This document shows, piece by piece, positions 11,196 to 22,492 of a DNA stretch of 64,000 bases. The DNA lies in contig CM041465.1 in the NCBI GenBank assembly GCA_023213395.1, positions 149,737,741-149,801,740 of the forward strand. Reading direction: 5' to 3'. The DNA comes from Cycas panzhihuaensis. Lineage: Eukaryota > Cycadophyta. A model generated the notes under the pieces. It saw only the letters and a list, made by a program, of their open reading frames with translations, searched no databases and was not told the DNA's origin. Position 1 is the first letter of the stretch. The number at the start of each line of letters is the position of its first letter. Both the position numbers and the translations under genes were made by a program.

Positions 11196-12828
11196 AGTAG
11201 GGTCTTGCACAGCTGAAGCTTGACGGTGAGCAGGGTGGTGGAATCGTTGGTTGTTAGGTAATGCCATCTGACCCAAGCTGAGTCTTGAGGGTCCATCAAC
11301 CCCAGCATCGTGCAGAAGTAGACATAGAAAAATCAATGGTTATTGGAGCAGCGGAGATCACTATTTGATAGTGTGTAAGGGTTATTAGAGTCTGTATCCA
11401 GGCATGAAGACCACGTTGGTGGTTGGAGTTAGCCTGCTTGGGGTTATCCGAAGATGATTAATGATCTGTTGAGGTGATTCAAGCATGCAAAACACGTACT
11501 GATGGTGATTCAGCGACATTAAGGACAACCCTCTTTCCATATAAGTAAGTTTAGGGTATTCCCACTCAAAACACTATAAAACCCAATAAAAACAAAGCTT
11601 CTTCTGGTGTTGCCTTCATTAGTCTGTATAAGGAAGAGATCGAGTCATTTTTGACAGTTTTCAGTCCTCTATACTGAGATTAAGAGAAGTACATAGTAGT
11701 ATAAAGTGTCTTTCACTAAAATTTTTGAGTTGTAGCATCTCTATCTGTGGGTATATGACCCCATATATGCATGGAAAACACACTTTTGAGATGATATCTT
11801 GGTGTTGTTAAGTTGTTGGGTTGTTTGTATGACGTACTGAGGTGTGTGTACATTAAATATAGCTTGTACAACTATTCTAATGCTATTTTTAGTGCCTTGG
11901 ATGATGGTTGAGTGCATTTTGATGTGATTGGAGAGTGGCTGGGCAGATTTAGGATTGGCAGGGCACTCTTTGTGTCTATTTAGGACTGTCTAGGTGCTCT
12001 TTGTATCTGTCTAGGACAAGCTGAGTTGTTTTCTTGGTGTCTGAGCACCTTTAGAAGCTGGCTGGGTCATTTTCAAGGGGGTTGTTTGCCTATTAAAGCC
12101 TGATTTGACGTTGATCCAAGGAGGTTGGGCACATTTCCTCTTGGCTGGGTGCTTTATGTGCTAGTTTGTTGATAACTATGGCTATTTAGAGCCTATCCAA
12201 GTACTCAATAGACATGCCTTGGCTGCGTTGAAGCCTTACCGGCCATACAGATGATATAGACCACTTGGTAACAGTGCATAGAGCAGCAAGGTGTATTGAA
12301 TAACTACTTCCCTCTCCTCAAGTAGTGTAACTTTTGGAGGATACTTAAGCACGTGATTTAAGTTAAAAAGAAACGAGTTCCTTGAAAAGTCATCACTTTT
12401 GGAATATTCCTTTTAGCATATTCCAATCTCAATTCAACTTTATAAAAGCCCTTTGAACCATTGATGCATGTCAATAGTGAGAGATACTTGATGTGTCCTT
12501 AATCCATTTTGAGTGTAAATCAAGGAGTTTTTTTGTGATTTTTTGACTTGGAGACCGTTCACCATCATCGTATGGAGGCGTCTTTGTTCTTGAGCATATG
12601 TTTTTAGCCATTTTGAAGTGTCAGTTGTGATATTTAATGGTTATTTAAGGTTATTTATTGATAGATAAGAGGAGAATAACAGTCAGTGGCTCACTTAACA
12701 TGGGTATAATCCATGTTGGGTCCCTTTGGAAGTGTGCTCATGAGGCAGAGGAGGTCACAACGGTGCATTTTCATCCTTAATATGTTCATTTAGTGTCGTG
12801 TACTTTACATTGTAGCCTGTCGTTCGAG
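11196..12828 (+). other. Untranslated leader of the copia element
   Basis: About 1.6 kb between primer site and gag ATG without a convincing coding frame. A block near 11930-12130 holds several degenerate copies of a Gly/Trp-codon-rich phrase (GGCTGGG... with CTAGGT), which may be short diverged repeats. Confidence 0.6.
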
Positions 12829-13660
12829 ATGGAGAAGCTTATGCCTAAAGTTATCTTTAATGGTAATAATTTCAGTAAATGGAAGGCTAATATGGAGCTT
12901 ATTTTGATGGTGAACCAACTCTAGGGAATCACCAAGGCAAAGCTTATTTCAGTCCCACTTGACCGTAAGGAGCGTATCAAACTTAAAGAGAAGCAATATA
13001 TGGCCATTGGATTACTGAAACTCTAATTGGCATTGAACTAGAGCGCTCTAGTTCACAATTTGGATGACCCAACGGAGATTTGGATGAAGTTGTGTGATAC
13101 TTTTGAGAAGAAGAAGACAAATATACATCTTGCTCTGATGTTGGAACTACTCAATTCAAAAGTTGAATATGAGAACAATATCAGCTCCTACCTAAATAAA
13201 ATAACTGACTTGAAGAACAAGCTAGAAGAGTTAAAGCAGAACTCGATCAATGATGTGTTCTTGTTTGGGATAATCATGTCGAAACTGCTAGTTGTGTTTG
13301 CCACATTCCAGACCATTTACGGTAGAGATGAAGTGATGGAGTTAGTAACTTTTGATGGGTTCAAAACCTAATTCTAGCAGAGGATGCCAAGCTTAAGCAT
13401 CATGGTTTACTTGGAGGTTCTAGTTTAAGTCAAGCCTTAGCCATGAAATCTCAGAGGAAGGAGGCCCTTAAGGAGGAGAAGATCATATAACGGTCTGGAG
13501 AAATCTCTCAAGACAAGAAGAAGTTTAATAGAAAGTGCAATTACTACAAGAAGGATGGTCACTGCAAGAAGAACTATTGGTTCAAATGTCGTGATAAATG
13601 CAAAGGTAACCAGGATGATAAAGAAAAAAGTGTTGCTACTCATTGCATCCAAGCACAGAC
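12829..13660 (+). pseudogene. copia gag with decayed zinc knuckle
   Basis: Capsid and nucleocapsid protein that would package the element RNA. The start ATG at 12829 opens with MEKLMPKVIFNGNNFSKWKA, typical for copia gag (F-G-x-N-[FY]-x-x-W). The frame continues, with stops, into an open stretch at 13060-13371 containing TEIWMKLCDTFEKK. The CCHC zinc knuckle is at about 13526-13575. It reads CNYYKKDGHCKKNYW: the second and last Cys are Tyr, each explained by one G-to-A change. At least one frameshift occurs after 13371. Not functional. Confidence 0.8.
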
Positions 13661-13674
13661 CTTGTCAGCTAAAA

Positions 13675-13910
13675 TAGATCAGAGAGACTATTGGGTACTC
13701 AATTCTGGAGCGTAGAAGCACATCTCTTACCAGAGGTGGAACTTTGATATGTTGAAAGCAAATCAAAGTGGTGATGAGATCATTCTTGGAGATGCTCGTG
13801 TGTTGCCGGCTGATGGTATCGATGAAGTTTCCATTACAGGAGGAAAGTTTTTCGGGGTATATTATGTACCCAAGATGCAGTTAAACCTTCTATCTACTTA
13901 GGAGATCTGT
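13675..13910 (+). pseudogene. copia aspartic protease remnant
   Basis: The active-site region near 13690-13720 reads DYWVLNSGA, then a stop, then KHIS. In copia proteases this is normally W-x-x-DSGA-[ST]-x-H, so the catalytic Asp is Asn (GAT to AAT) and one codon is a stop. The remainder runs into an SVxGxxV-like strand and an LxSxxQ-like end (LLST followed by a stop) just before the pre-integrase domain. Confidence 0.7.
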
Positions 13911-13919
13911 AAACAAGGT

Positions 13920-15229
13920 ATGAAAGTGGAGCTCTATGATGATAAGATCTTAATAAAGGACCTAAAACAGAACTTTGTTGTCATAGCTACTGAGAAAGTT
14001 AGGGACAACTTCTGGGTGTTTGAAAAGTTTCAATCTCAGAAGAAGTCCTATGCATTTGTTTCCAGTGCAGATGATGCATGTAAACTATGGTACAATTTCC
14101 TTGGGCACCTTAATTATAGGAGTATTGCACTTCTAAGGAGGTTGAAGATGGTGGAAGGACTACCGTCAGTTTCTTACTCAGATGGTGTATGCGAAGGGTG
14201 CATGTATGGCAAGTATCATCGCTATCCTTTTACTTGGGATAATGCTTGGAGAGCCAACGAGAAGCTGGAGCTTATGCACTCAGATATTATGGGACCACTC
14301 CCAAACCCTTTAATATCAGGAGCCTAATATACACTTGTGTTTATGGATGATTACACCAAGAAAGCCTGGGTTTATTTTCTTAAGAACAAGTTAGAAGTAT
14401 TTAATCACTTTCTTGATTGGAAAGCGATGTTTGAAAATGAAAGTGATAAGAAAATAAAAACTTTATGAAGTGATAATGGTAAGGAATATGACAATCATGT
14501 GTTTAATCAGTTCTATCATAACCATGGTATAAAGCTAGAGTTTATAGTCTCGTATACCCCACAACAGAATGGAGTTGCTGAAAGAAAGAACCATACCATG
14601 ATGGAGATGGCGAGGTGTATGGTGCATGCTAAAAACCTACCACTGAAGTTTTGGGTAGAAGCTGTGGTGACTGCTGTTTATATTTTAAATTGGGTACCCA
14701 CTCAGGTAGTTCTCAGCATGACCTCTGAATAGAAATGGACTGGTTGGAAGCCTACCATTAGCCATTTGAGAACGTTTAGGTGTATAACATATGCCCCCAT
14801 ACTTGATGATACCTACAAAAAGTTGGATCGAAAGAGTCTGAAGTGCATATTCATGGGGTATTGCATAAAGAACAAAGCCTATAGACTATGGCATCCACAA
14901 GGGAAAATATTGTGGTTAGTCTAGATGTTACGAGTCATCGACATATCATGCTAAAAGCGCATCAGGGGAACATTTTTACCCTCCCCTTCTCCCATTCCCA
15001 TATTCTTCAAGTGAAGAGGATGATGAGCCAGTCATTATAGCACCTGAGGAAGAAGGACCAAGTGGGACGAGTAAAAGTGAAGAGCTGCCACAACAAGAAG
15101 TACCTCCAGTAACAGGTCCTTGTATACCTTTATGGGTAAGGAAAACTCTTGAAGATTCTGGTGTGGTGATGCAAACCCTACCATTCAAACTCTGCTGGTA
15201 GACACCAATGAATCTAGTAATCCTGATTC
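13920..15229 (+). pseudogene. copia pre-integrase domain and integrase
   Basis: Inserts the cDNA into the genome. The pre-integrase zinc-binding domain is at 14085-14235 (LWYNFLGHLN, then CEGCMYGK). The catalytic core starts with LMHSDIMGPL (first Asp, near 14280). Its second Asp is in the SDNGKEY motif near 14470, directly after a stop that replaces the usual Arg (CGA to TGA). The Glu is in QNGVAERKNHT near 14580. A C-terminal SH3-like segment with KLDRKSLKCIFMGY follows at 14820-14880. The reading is cut at 15229 by Tat element A. Confidence 0.85.
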
Positions 15230-15234
15230 ATTTG
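15230..15234. other. Left target site duplication of Tat element A
   Basis: ATTTG, matching GTTTG at 32021-32025 at four of five bases. Confidence 0.75.
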
Positions 15235-17941
15235 TGGACGTGCGTCTACGTAATAGCTACCTAACTAAATAGGAATGGTAAGAGCGGTTGATAATATGAT
15301 CGAGAAAGAGACCTATAAGTAGGGCAAGTACTGTATAGGGTGCCCCATGCGCCGTAGCGCGAGTTCAGGACCTGCAAATGGAATATAGCTACCAAAGGGT
15401 GATCCCCCCACTTCGAACAAGAGGCAAGGAGGTGTAGGGTTAGCCTGGGTTGACCTAAGGGAAGGATCCTCCCACCTTTGGATGGCTAGAAGGGGAAGGA
15501 GAGAGACCTTCGAGGGTTTCCCTAGAGCAACGGGAAACAAGGAAGGATAGGCAAGCAGGCGGCCTATGGATGGGGTCACCTTGGTTATCCGGCTAAGCTG
15601 GGAACTAAGGGAACGTAAGAGAGATAACCCAAGGAGGTGGGTCAAGGTATGTGCGGGCAAACTAACCAAACAGATAACAAAGAGGGAGGGAAGTTTGCAC
15701 AGCAAAAGGGAGGAAAAGGTGAGAGGGAAGGTTTCCTAAGACCTTTTCCTACGATAAAAGAAGATGCAAGTAATAAAGTAAATAAAGTATGAACCAAAGC
15801 AAGGTTGATTTCCTTTCTATTTCCAATGAGTTAATTACTAATATGTAAAGGAAATTCAAAAGGAAAGGGTGACAAAGTAGATTGAGAGCATGTACCTAGG
15901 ATGGAAGCATGTCGTAATGGTGGCACTCCCAAGGGGCACCCAAAGCCACTCCATAAGGCGTGGCTGGCATGAAGAGTCACGGCAGATCGGAACGAGGGGC
16001 TTCCTTACCTTCCACGGAAAAATACTAGAGTGCCAAACCAAGAAAAGAAAGGGACCAAATATTAGCAATAAATGAAGTATGAAAGTATAACATGAATGGA
16101 AGCGCTTACCGGCAAAGGGAGAAAGGTCCTTTGTGCTTTCCGAATACCTACAAGTAAATGACAACCTCCCCTCTTTCCAGAGAAAGGGTGCTAACATATA
16201 ATGGAAAGATCCTAACAATACATGTCTATGCAAAACAAATATAAACTTAAACACGTATATGTTAGTATCAACACAATGATGATAATATGTAAAGGAGGAC
16301 AACCAAAGTAAATGGAAAGTAACTGGTAAGCCTCAGAGTGGCCCACCTCCCACAAAGAACAACGCCAACCTCCCCCAAAAGCCATAAGGCAGCAAGGGTA
16401 AGTCTAAGAGAGATGGCTAGAAATAGTAGCAAGAGAGTTGAAAGGAGCCAAAGAGGATCTACGGTAAGCTAGGGTGTTATAAAGAGCAAACTGGGCTATC
16501 AGGAAAGGAGTTGGGCGAAGGATAAGTGGTCGGGACTTACATGAGTTGCCTAGACTGAAGTACAAGCCCTCAAACTAGTGCTACAACGTGTGATAGTGTT
16601 GATTTCAATGGCTAAGGAAGGCCCAACAAACCCTTATTTGAGTGCCAAGGACAGCACGGGGTAAGAGGGAAGGTTTGGGGGGCTAAGAGCCACTTGAGGA
16701 GCGTGGAAGGTGGTACGGAATCTACCCAGCTCTCTCCCAAACCCTATGCAACCCCTCTTTGCCGCTGCCTTGAGCAACAAATGTAGGTAAGGAGACACTA
16801 ATGACAGGAGTAAAACAGCCCAATACAAAGAAGAAAACAACCTTAAAAAACCCAAGCAAGAGGACAAGCAAAATAGGGTATCAATTGAATAAGAAAATAG
16901 CTCAAATCAATGAATACCTGAGAAAAGGAGGGGAGGCTCTTATTTCAGTCAAGGGCTGTTAAGGAGAGGCTGAGAAATCAGCCCAGAAACTGTGGAATAG
17001 CAGGCTTGGAACCCTGCTAATGGAGTTGAAGGAAGAACACCTACACTTAGAACGCTTGATGGCTGCCTGAGCAAGAATCCGCTGAGATCTCTCCAAAGGG
17101 GCCCTCTCCAAGGTGTATGAAGGGCTGGGAAGATGTCCTAGTCATACCAAAGGAGAGTTGGACATTGGAGGAGAGGCGCAGGTCCTGTAGCAGCAGTAGA
17201 GCAGCAGAGAATAGCAAAGTACAGGGTAGTTTCCTTGAGGAGCAATCCAAAAAATGAACCAAAGATCTCAAAAATGAGTTAATGATGACTTAAATACCCA
17301 ACCCAAACCCTAAAGTGAGTGATTAGGGTACAGCTGGCAGTGAATTAAGTCATGAGACACGTGGCAGTTTTGTAATAAATGTGAAATTACCACGACAGAT
17401 TTTTAAAAAATAAATTAGAACAGTCATCCTGCCAGAATCATGCAGATCACAGACCTATTGTACCAAGAAAATTCGTGGCGGTATTTATCCGGAGGTAAAA
17501 CCTAGCCTAGACAGCCAGCCTGGGCTGTGGCCAAATGACAAAAAAGGCTAATGGGGGGTTGAGACATCTACCCAAGGGCAAATAAGCCAGCAAACGAGTC
17601 CAGAAGAGCAAAAATAGGATTTAAATGATGTGGCAATTTAACCAAATAATGGTGGGTCATCACATGCGCAGAGGTGGCGCAAGCCAAGTGGATCCTGGGC
17701 GAGTAGGGCAAAATGCAGGAAGTGGAGTGGCCACTGGGATGCCACACTTGCTAGGAGTGTGCCCCCGCTATAGCCGTCATAGGCTAAATAAGTATAGACG
17801 AAGACAAAATCATCTATAAGGTCACAAGCATGCAAACATGCAAGCAAACACTCATCAAAAGAAAGTGATGATAAGGTGAGAAACATACCTACACTTACAT
17901 GAGTCAGTAATTCTGTATCCATTCCCCAAAGCCGGGAAACA
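15235..17941 (-). repeat. Element A 3' LTR (2707 bp)
   Basis: Runs from TGGACGTGCG to CCGGGAAACA on the + strand (TGTTTCCC...TCCA on the sense strand). It aligns with 29325-32020 except for a non-matching block at about 17425-17535. A TATTTAAG TATA-like box is at 17289-17296 and a telobox (AAACCCTAAA) at 17305-17314. Short open frames inside it are shared with the other LTR simply because the LTRs are copies; none resembles a known protein. Confidence 0.9.
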
Positions 17942-17955
17942 CTGCCCCCTTGGTA
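17942..17955 (-). other. Polypurine tract of element A
   Basis: On the minus strand CCAAGGGGGCAG directly precedes the 3' LTR start TGTTTCCC. It primes plus-strand DNA synthesis. Confidence 0.8.
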
Positions 17956-18339
17956 GTAGAGCCTCGCCGCTCGGAAGCTTGGTGCGATGGCGAATGCTGG
18001 CAACACAATTGTCAATAGCACATGCGTATATAGATATATCAATCAAGACCATAACAGTAGGTAAGGGTGCCAGCAAGTGTCATGGTAGAATGCATGGATA
18101 CGAAAGCGGCGGTGGAGACAACATAGGGGCTGCCTATGAGCCACCTGGGAACCGACTGGAAAAATAAAAAAGGCGAGGGGGCTGCCCCCACCACAAAAGA
18201 TGCAGAAAGACATGCATAACCAAGTAAAAGAGTAAGCAAGGGGTAGGCACCATAGTTTAACCTCATTAGTGGTCAGATTTTGGAGGTGTGAACAGGTCAT
18301 AACGTGAAGTGTAAAATGACCTGGGGCTTGGGCAACAGG

Positions 18340-18777
18340 GCGGCTAGACAAGCTTTGGGATGGTTAGCAAGGAGAGGAACGCGACGCTCAAGGATGAGGC
18401 GAACGAGACTATCTACCTTAGCGTTGAGGGCCCGAGGGATATGCTAGATATCGACGGAATAGAAGCAAGCCAGGAGAGATCTCGCCGCAGAAGCAAGAGT
18501 CCTCAAGTGAGGGGCATCACACCTGGTAAACCTGGGTCAGATGATACACCACAACTTGAGAGTCACAAAGTAAAACGATGGATCTGTAATGGAAATGGAG
18601 AGCATCAGTAAGGGCTTCAATAACAGCTGTATATTTAGCTTCGTTATTAGTAGCCTCTGGGAGGAGGATCCCAGAGCGCAGGAGATCGTGTCCAGAAGGG
18701 CTGCAGAGAATCCATGCAGCGGTAGAGGGTCCAGGGTTACCGTGGCTTCCGCCGTCCGTAAAAATGTAGATGGACAT
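18340..18777 (-). pseudogene. Archaeal-type RNase H (aRH) of element A, separate ORF
   Basis: Second RNase H, expected to degrade RNA in RNA:DNA hybrids during reverse transcription. From its ATG at 18777 it reads MSIYIFTDGGSHGNPGP (first catalytic Asp), then TNNEAKY (Glu), then LLCDSQVV (Asp). After one frameshift near 18500 the terminal HIPRALNAKVDSLV block carries the fourth Asp. All four acidic residues are present. The domain is about 145 residues, normal for the family. It is not fused to pol: an opposite-strand gene and about 3.7 kb separate it from integrase. The B copy has an ATG at the same codon, which supports this start. Confidence 0.85.
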
Positions 18778-18819
18778 GGGTGACACAAAAGTCCTGGTAA
18801 TGAAGAAAGTGATACTCAA

Positions 18820-19287
18820 AAGGCAAGTAAAAGTGGCTGTGAATGGTAGGAGGACCTAGCAATGAGGTTACCTAGGGCGAGAGCAAGCGGTCTGATCACC
18901 ATCAGAGAGTGGTCGGAGGAACAATTCTCTTGAGGCGCCAAAAGGTCACTTCGGAAAGCAAAACATGCCCCTGGACTGGGGAGCATCCTCTTTGGGGACC
19001 CCAAGAGCGAGAAAGGACTGCGAAAACAAGTCTAGGGTGAAAAAACGAGCCAAATAGGTATAAACTCAGGCATACACGTGAGTGGCATGTAAAACGAGAT
19101 AGAAGGGCCTAGGGAAAAAGTGCAAAAATGAGGCACCATAAATGCACCTGCGAGAAAGTGTAAAAAGGGTGTCAAGAGAGCACAATGGGCGACAGGGCCA
19201 GAAGGCAAAGACAATCAGGGAAACGGGATGGTCCCAATGGCTGTCACGGAGCCAAAAATGGAAGAAGTGTCTGTTGGAGCCCCCGCC
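18820..19287. promoter_or_regulatory. Candidate divergent promoter between aRH and PMD gene
   Basis: About 470 bp between two head-to-head genes, conserved in element B (35714-36250). A TATA box for the + strand gene lies at its right edge. A second TATAAAC occurs near 19058 in A and near 36018 in B. No box was identified for the minus-strand RNase H. Promoter function is inferred from arrangement only. Confidence 0.4.
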
Positions 19288-19294
19288 TATATAA
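19288..19294 (+). promoter_or_regulatory. TATA box of the antisense PMD gene, element A
   Basis: CCTATATAAGG, 167 bp upstream of the first ATG. Element B has the same CCTATATAAGG at 36249-36259, 167 bp before its ATG. Confidence 0.7.
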
Positions 19295-19454
19295 GGAAAT
19301 CAAACGAAAAATGGATTCATTTTCACCGGCTCTCATGAGAAACTAGAGCCATTCCCTTACACAGTGGAGTGCCGCCCAACTTCAGAGGCATGCAGGGAGA
19401 GATCAGACTGTTGGACCGGAGAGTGGAGAGAGCCAGTGGGATCAATAGGACGAG

Positions 19455-21850
19455 ATGGCGACAACAAGACCGGATCTAGTGAGTGGATATCACTAAACCC
19501 AACCCATTTCAAAGTTTTATTTTCGTTAGTTTGTGTAGTTTTTTATGTGATTTTAGTGCCCGTTATGGGTAATCAGAGGCATCTCGAAGTCTGAATCAAA
19601 CCCCGAAGGAGGCGGGGACCTGGGCATTAGGGAGCCTTGGTCTTGGTGGGCCCCATGGAGTCCACCAGAATTTTTTTTTTTTCGGCGTAAATCCCCTTTG
19701 GGGGTCATCGCTCGCATCAGACAAAGATCGCGGTGTCTCAATCATTACCGCGGGGCTCGATCACCACGGGAACCGAGCTAAACTTAGTAATCGCTAAGTT
19801 CAAGACGCATTTAAGGCGTAAAGGTGAAAATAGGATAAGAGGGCCAAAAGAGCCTCAAATCCTAGATAGAGAGAGTTGAGAGAGAGTAAGGAGTGATGAT
19901 AACTGATGTAAGGTTGACTTTGATCATTTTTTATATAGATAGGCTATCATTGCGGTGAATAACCATGAGAATATAGGTATGGCTATGTTGAGTTACATGG
20001 AGATGGCATCCCAGGAGGACAGGGAGATCCTGCAGAGGTGCGGCCTATACAAGGCCTTGAAGACACCTCAATATGCATCAGATCAGAGGTTATTGGTTGA
20101 CATTGTATCCCATTGGGATAGGAGGAGACATGTATTCCACCTACCTCAGGTAGGTGATGTGATGGTTACGCCGAGAGACATACAACGGATACTGGGAGTA
20201 CCTATGACAGGGAGGCTGGTGAGACTGGGGACAATGCCTAGCACCGAGGCAGCACACAGAGAGGCAGCCTTATTCTTCACAAGAGCTGATAGGTGGGAGC
20301 AGAGGGGAGCTCCCCTCCATACCATGCTGATGTCCAGAGTTCCTCGGGTGAGGAAGCTGATTATACTGTGCATTTTGTTCCGGATTTCCTAGAAACAGAA
20401 CTATAGGGAGATACCAGGTAGATAGTTGGATGCAATACGCCATTGCGAAGATGACGAGAGGATGGACTAGGTGACCCTGATAACGATGAACCTCATCGCC
20501 TAACTAGACACTATCAGGATGACCGACAAAGGTGGGTTGTCATATAGTACACTACTGCAGTGCTGGTTCTTTGATCGTTTTGCGGCAGTGGCACCAGCAG
20601 GGGGACCACACCCCATCACAAAGCGGGCCCTAATGGTCCACAGGTGGCAGACTCGGTTGAGAGGGACAGAGGACTGGGCCCATGTCTGACGATCAGTGGA
20701 GGTGACATCACTGGACCTCCTCACCTTACCAAACTATGTAGCAGAGCCATACAGGATGGTGAGGTGGGACAGTGATGACGAGGCAGGTGGAGCAGGAGTG
20801 CCCGTATGTAATGACGATGGTGACGATGGAGATGTAGGAGATGGGGCTGGCCCGTCATGACCTGTAGGGGAGGCAAGTCCTTCAGGGATGGCAGGAGGAG
20901 CTGAGGGTCCATCTGGGGTTGCCAGAAGAGAGGCAGGTCCATCAGGAGCGTCAGATGAGAGCAGGGGGCCAGTGACCAGGGCCCACAGGCTACGGATCGT
21001 GAGGGGATCTGGAGGGACGAGAGTTGAGCTGGTCCCTATGAGGAGGGAGGCCCAGGCAGAGGAGGTGCCCGAGGATGAGGCACCTACGGCTGGCGGAGAG
21101 CCAGGAGAGGAGGATGTTGCATGACCAAAGGAGCTGGCGGCCACAGCAGGTGAGACTTGACCATTTCCTGAGTCGTTTGGTATCTAGATAGATATTTAAT
21201 TTGATTTGATCATGGTATATGGTGATATATATACTAACACATGGCATGTTATATTGGCAGGTGCAGAAGAGATCCAGAGACTAGTAGAGGCTATGGTGAG
21301 GGAGGTATTCCCTTAGGTGTATACAGAGGGGCAACCGCCCATCCAGGCAGAAGATGAGCCTAGAGCGGCAGGTGCCCACATGGAGGCATTCATCCCATTG
21401 GTGAGGGCAAGAGACATATGGGCCGCAGAGTCCCAAGAGCACATGACATTCCAGGGACAGCTGCAGTAGGAGCGAGATAAGGCGAGGTGCGAGAGGGATG
21501 AGCTACGCAGATGGGTGTAGGTCCTAGAGGCACAAGGCAGAGTAGGCAGAGATGCCAAGAGCAGAGTCCAGATAGCATTACTTGAGGAGCACCTCAGAGT
21601 GACGAAGGAGGGACTTCGAGGAGAGAGGGATCATATCCAAGCCCGATACGATTAGCTGGTGGCTCAGATGGCATCGAGGTCGAGCCGGAGCAGGACATAT
21701 ACCCACACGGCGGCGATGACCTCGAGATGAGGGGAGCGAGGCAGGCAGCTCGCGGAGGCCCAAGAGGAGCCTTAGAGGGATGTGGTCCCCAGGAGAGGGA
21801 TCACACAGACCAGGAGATGGTACCCGAGGAGCAGGGCAGTAGTAGAGTAG
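19455..21850 (+). pseudogene. Antisense three-exon PMD/coiled-coil gene, element A
   Basis: Exon 1 is 19455-19478 (MATTRPDL) with donor GTGAGT. Exon 2 is 19943-21149, with donor GTGAGA at its end. Exon 3 is 21261-21850 and ends in TAG. Spliced length is 1821 nt, a whole number of codons (606 residues), with no frameshift and about a dozen in-frame stops. Where B could be compared, these correspond to TGG, CAG or CAA. Exon 2 encodes a plant mobile domain: HWDRRRHVFHLP, then a VTPRDIQRILGVP strand-helix, and later LSYSTLLQCWFFDRF and RALMVHRWQ. A Gly/Pro/Ser/Asp-rich linker follows. Exon 3 is a Glu/Arg-rich coiled coil. PMDs occur in Arabidopsis MAIN/MAIL proteins and in transposons; the role here is unknown. 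Introns are inferred from consensus sites shared with element B. Confidence 0.8.
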
Positions 21851-22492
21851 GAGATGTATATATTTGGCTTTAACAGGGGAAAGCACGGGCCTCCAGGGGG
21901 TCATATATATGATCATATGATTGTACCCCCCCTACAAGGACACCGGCTTCCCATATGTATGATGTGACATGATTTTTGGATGTATATATACACGGGGTAA
22001 TTGGAACCCCATTTTGACATGAGATGCTATGTATATATCATGTGTAGATGACATGTATGCTTATTTTGTATGTTATAAATGTTATGCTATGAATATTTTA
22101 TTGTATGATGTACACGTTCCCTTCCATGTATGGCTATATGTCTAACAGGAGCACACACACCTGCCGTGTGTGGAGATGATAGAGAGGTGTGAGGTTAGAG
22201 GATAGAGCGGCATACACATCTACGGAAGAGCATAGCAGAATATGAGAAGGAAACGGTAGGCAGGAGAGAGGAGCGACGATGCTCTAAAGCATCGTCCTGA
22301 TTGGGGAATGCCCAAGTAGGAAGAAAAAAGTTCTCGAGAGGGTACGGGAATGTAGGTTCCGGGGAAGGAACCAGAAAGAAGAAGAAGGATACATCTTAAA
22401 TTGCCATTCTACCTGTGGTTAGGAAGAATAGGGACAACCTAAGATGGTAGTTCAGGCTCATTTCAGAGCAGGGCGAAGGGATCGTCGAAAGA
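21851..22492. other. Non-coding region between PMD gene end and integrase end
   Basis: About 640 bp where the two convergent genes of element A end. No coding frame is seen. A TTCCATGTATGG...AACAGG acceptor-like site near 22120-22150 has a counterpart in B near 39240, so an intron in the 3' untranslated region is possible. No clear AATAAA signal was found. Confidence 0.5.

Noticed and set aside
11001-11336. 111-residue minus-strand frame across the copia 5' LTR and primer site
   Set aside because: Spans LTR, primer site and leader; no homologous frame kept in the 3' LTR context.
15313-15705. 130-residue minus-strand open frame in LTR A, also at 29403-29795
   Set aside because: Present twice only because it lies in both LTRs; no domain resemblance, and LTR position explains it.
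17638-18351. Overlapping 60-130-residue frames on both strands near the LTR A edge
   Set aside because: Shadows of LTR, purine tract and aRH sequence; not conserved in element B.
20734-21144. 136-residue Ser/Pro/Ala-rich minus-strand frame
   Set aside because: Mirror of the Gly/Pro/Asp-rich linker of the antisense PMD gene; codon bias of the + strand produces it.
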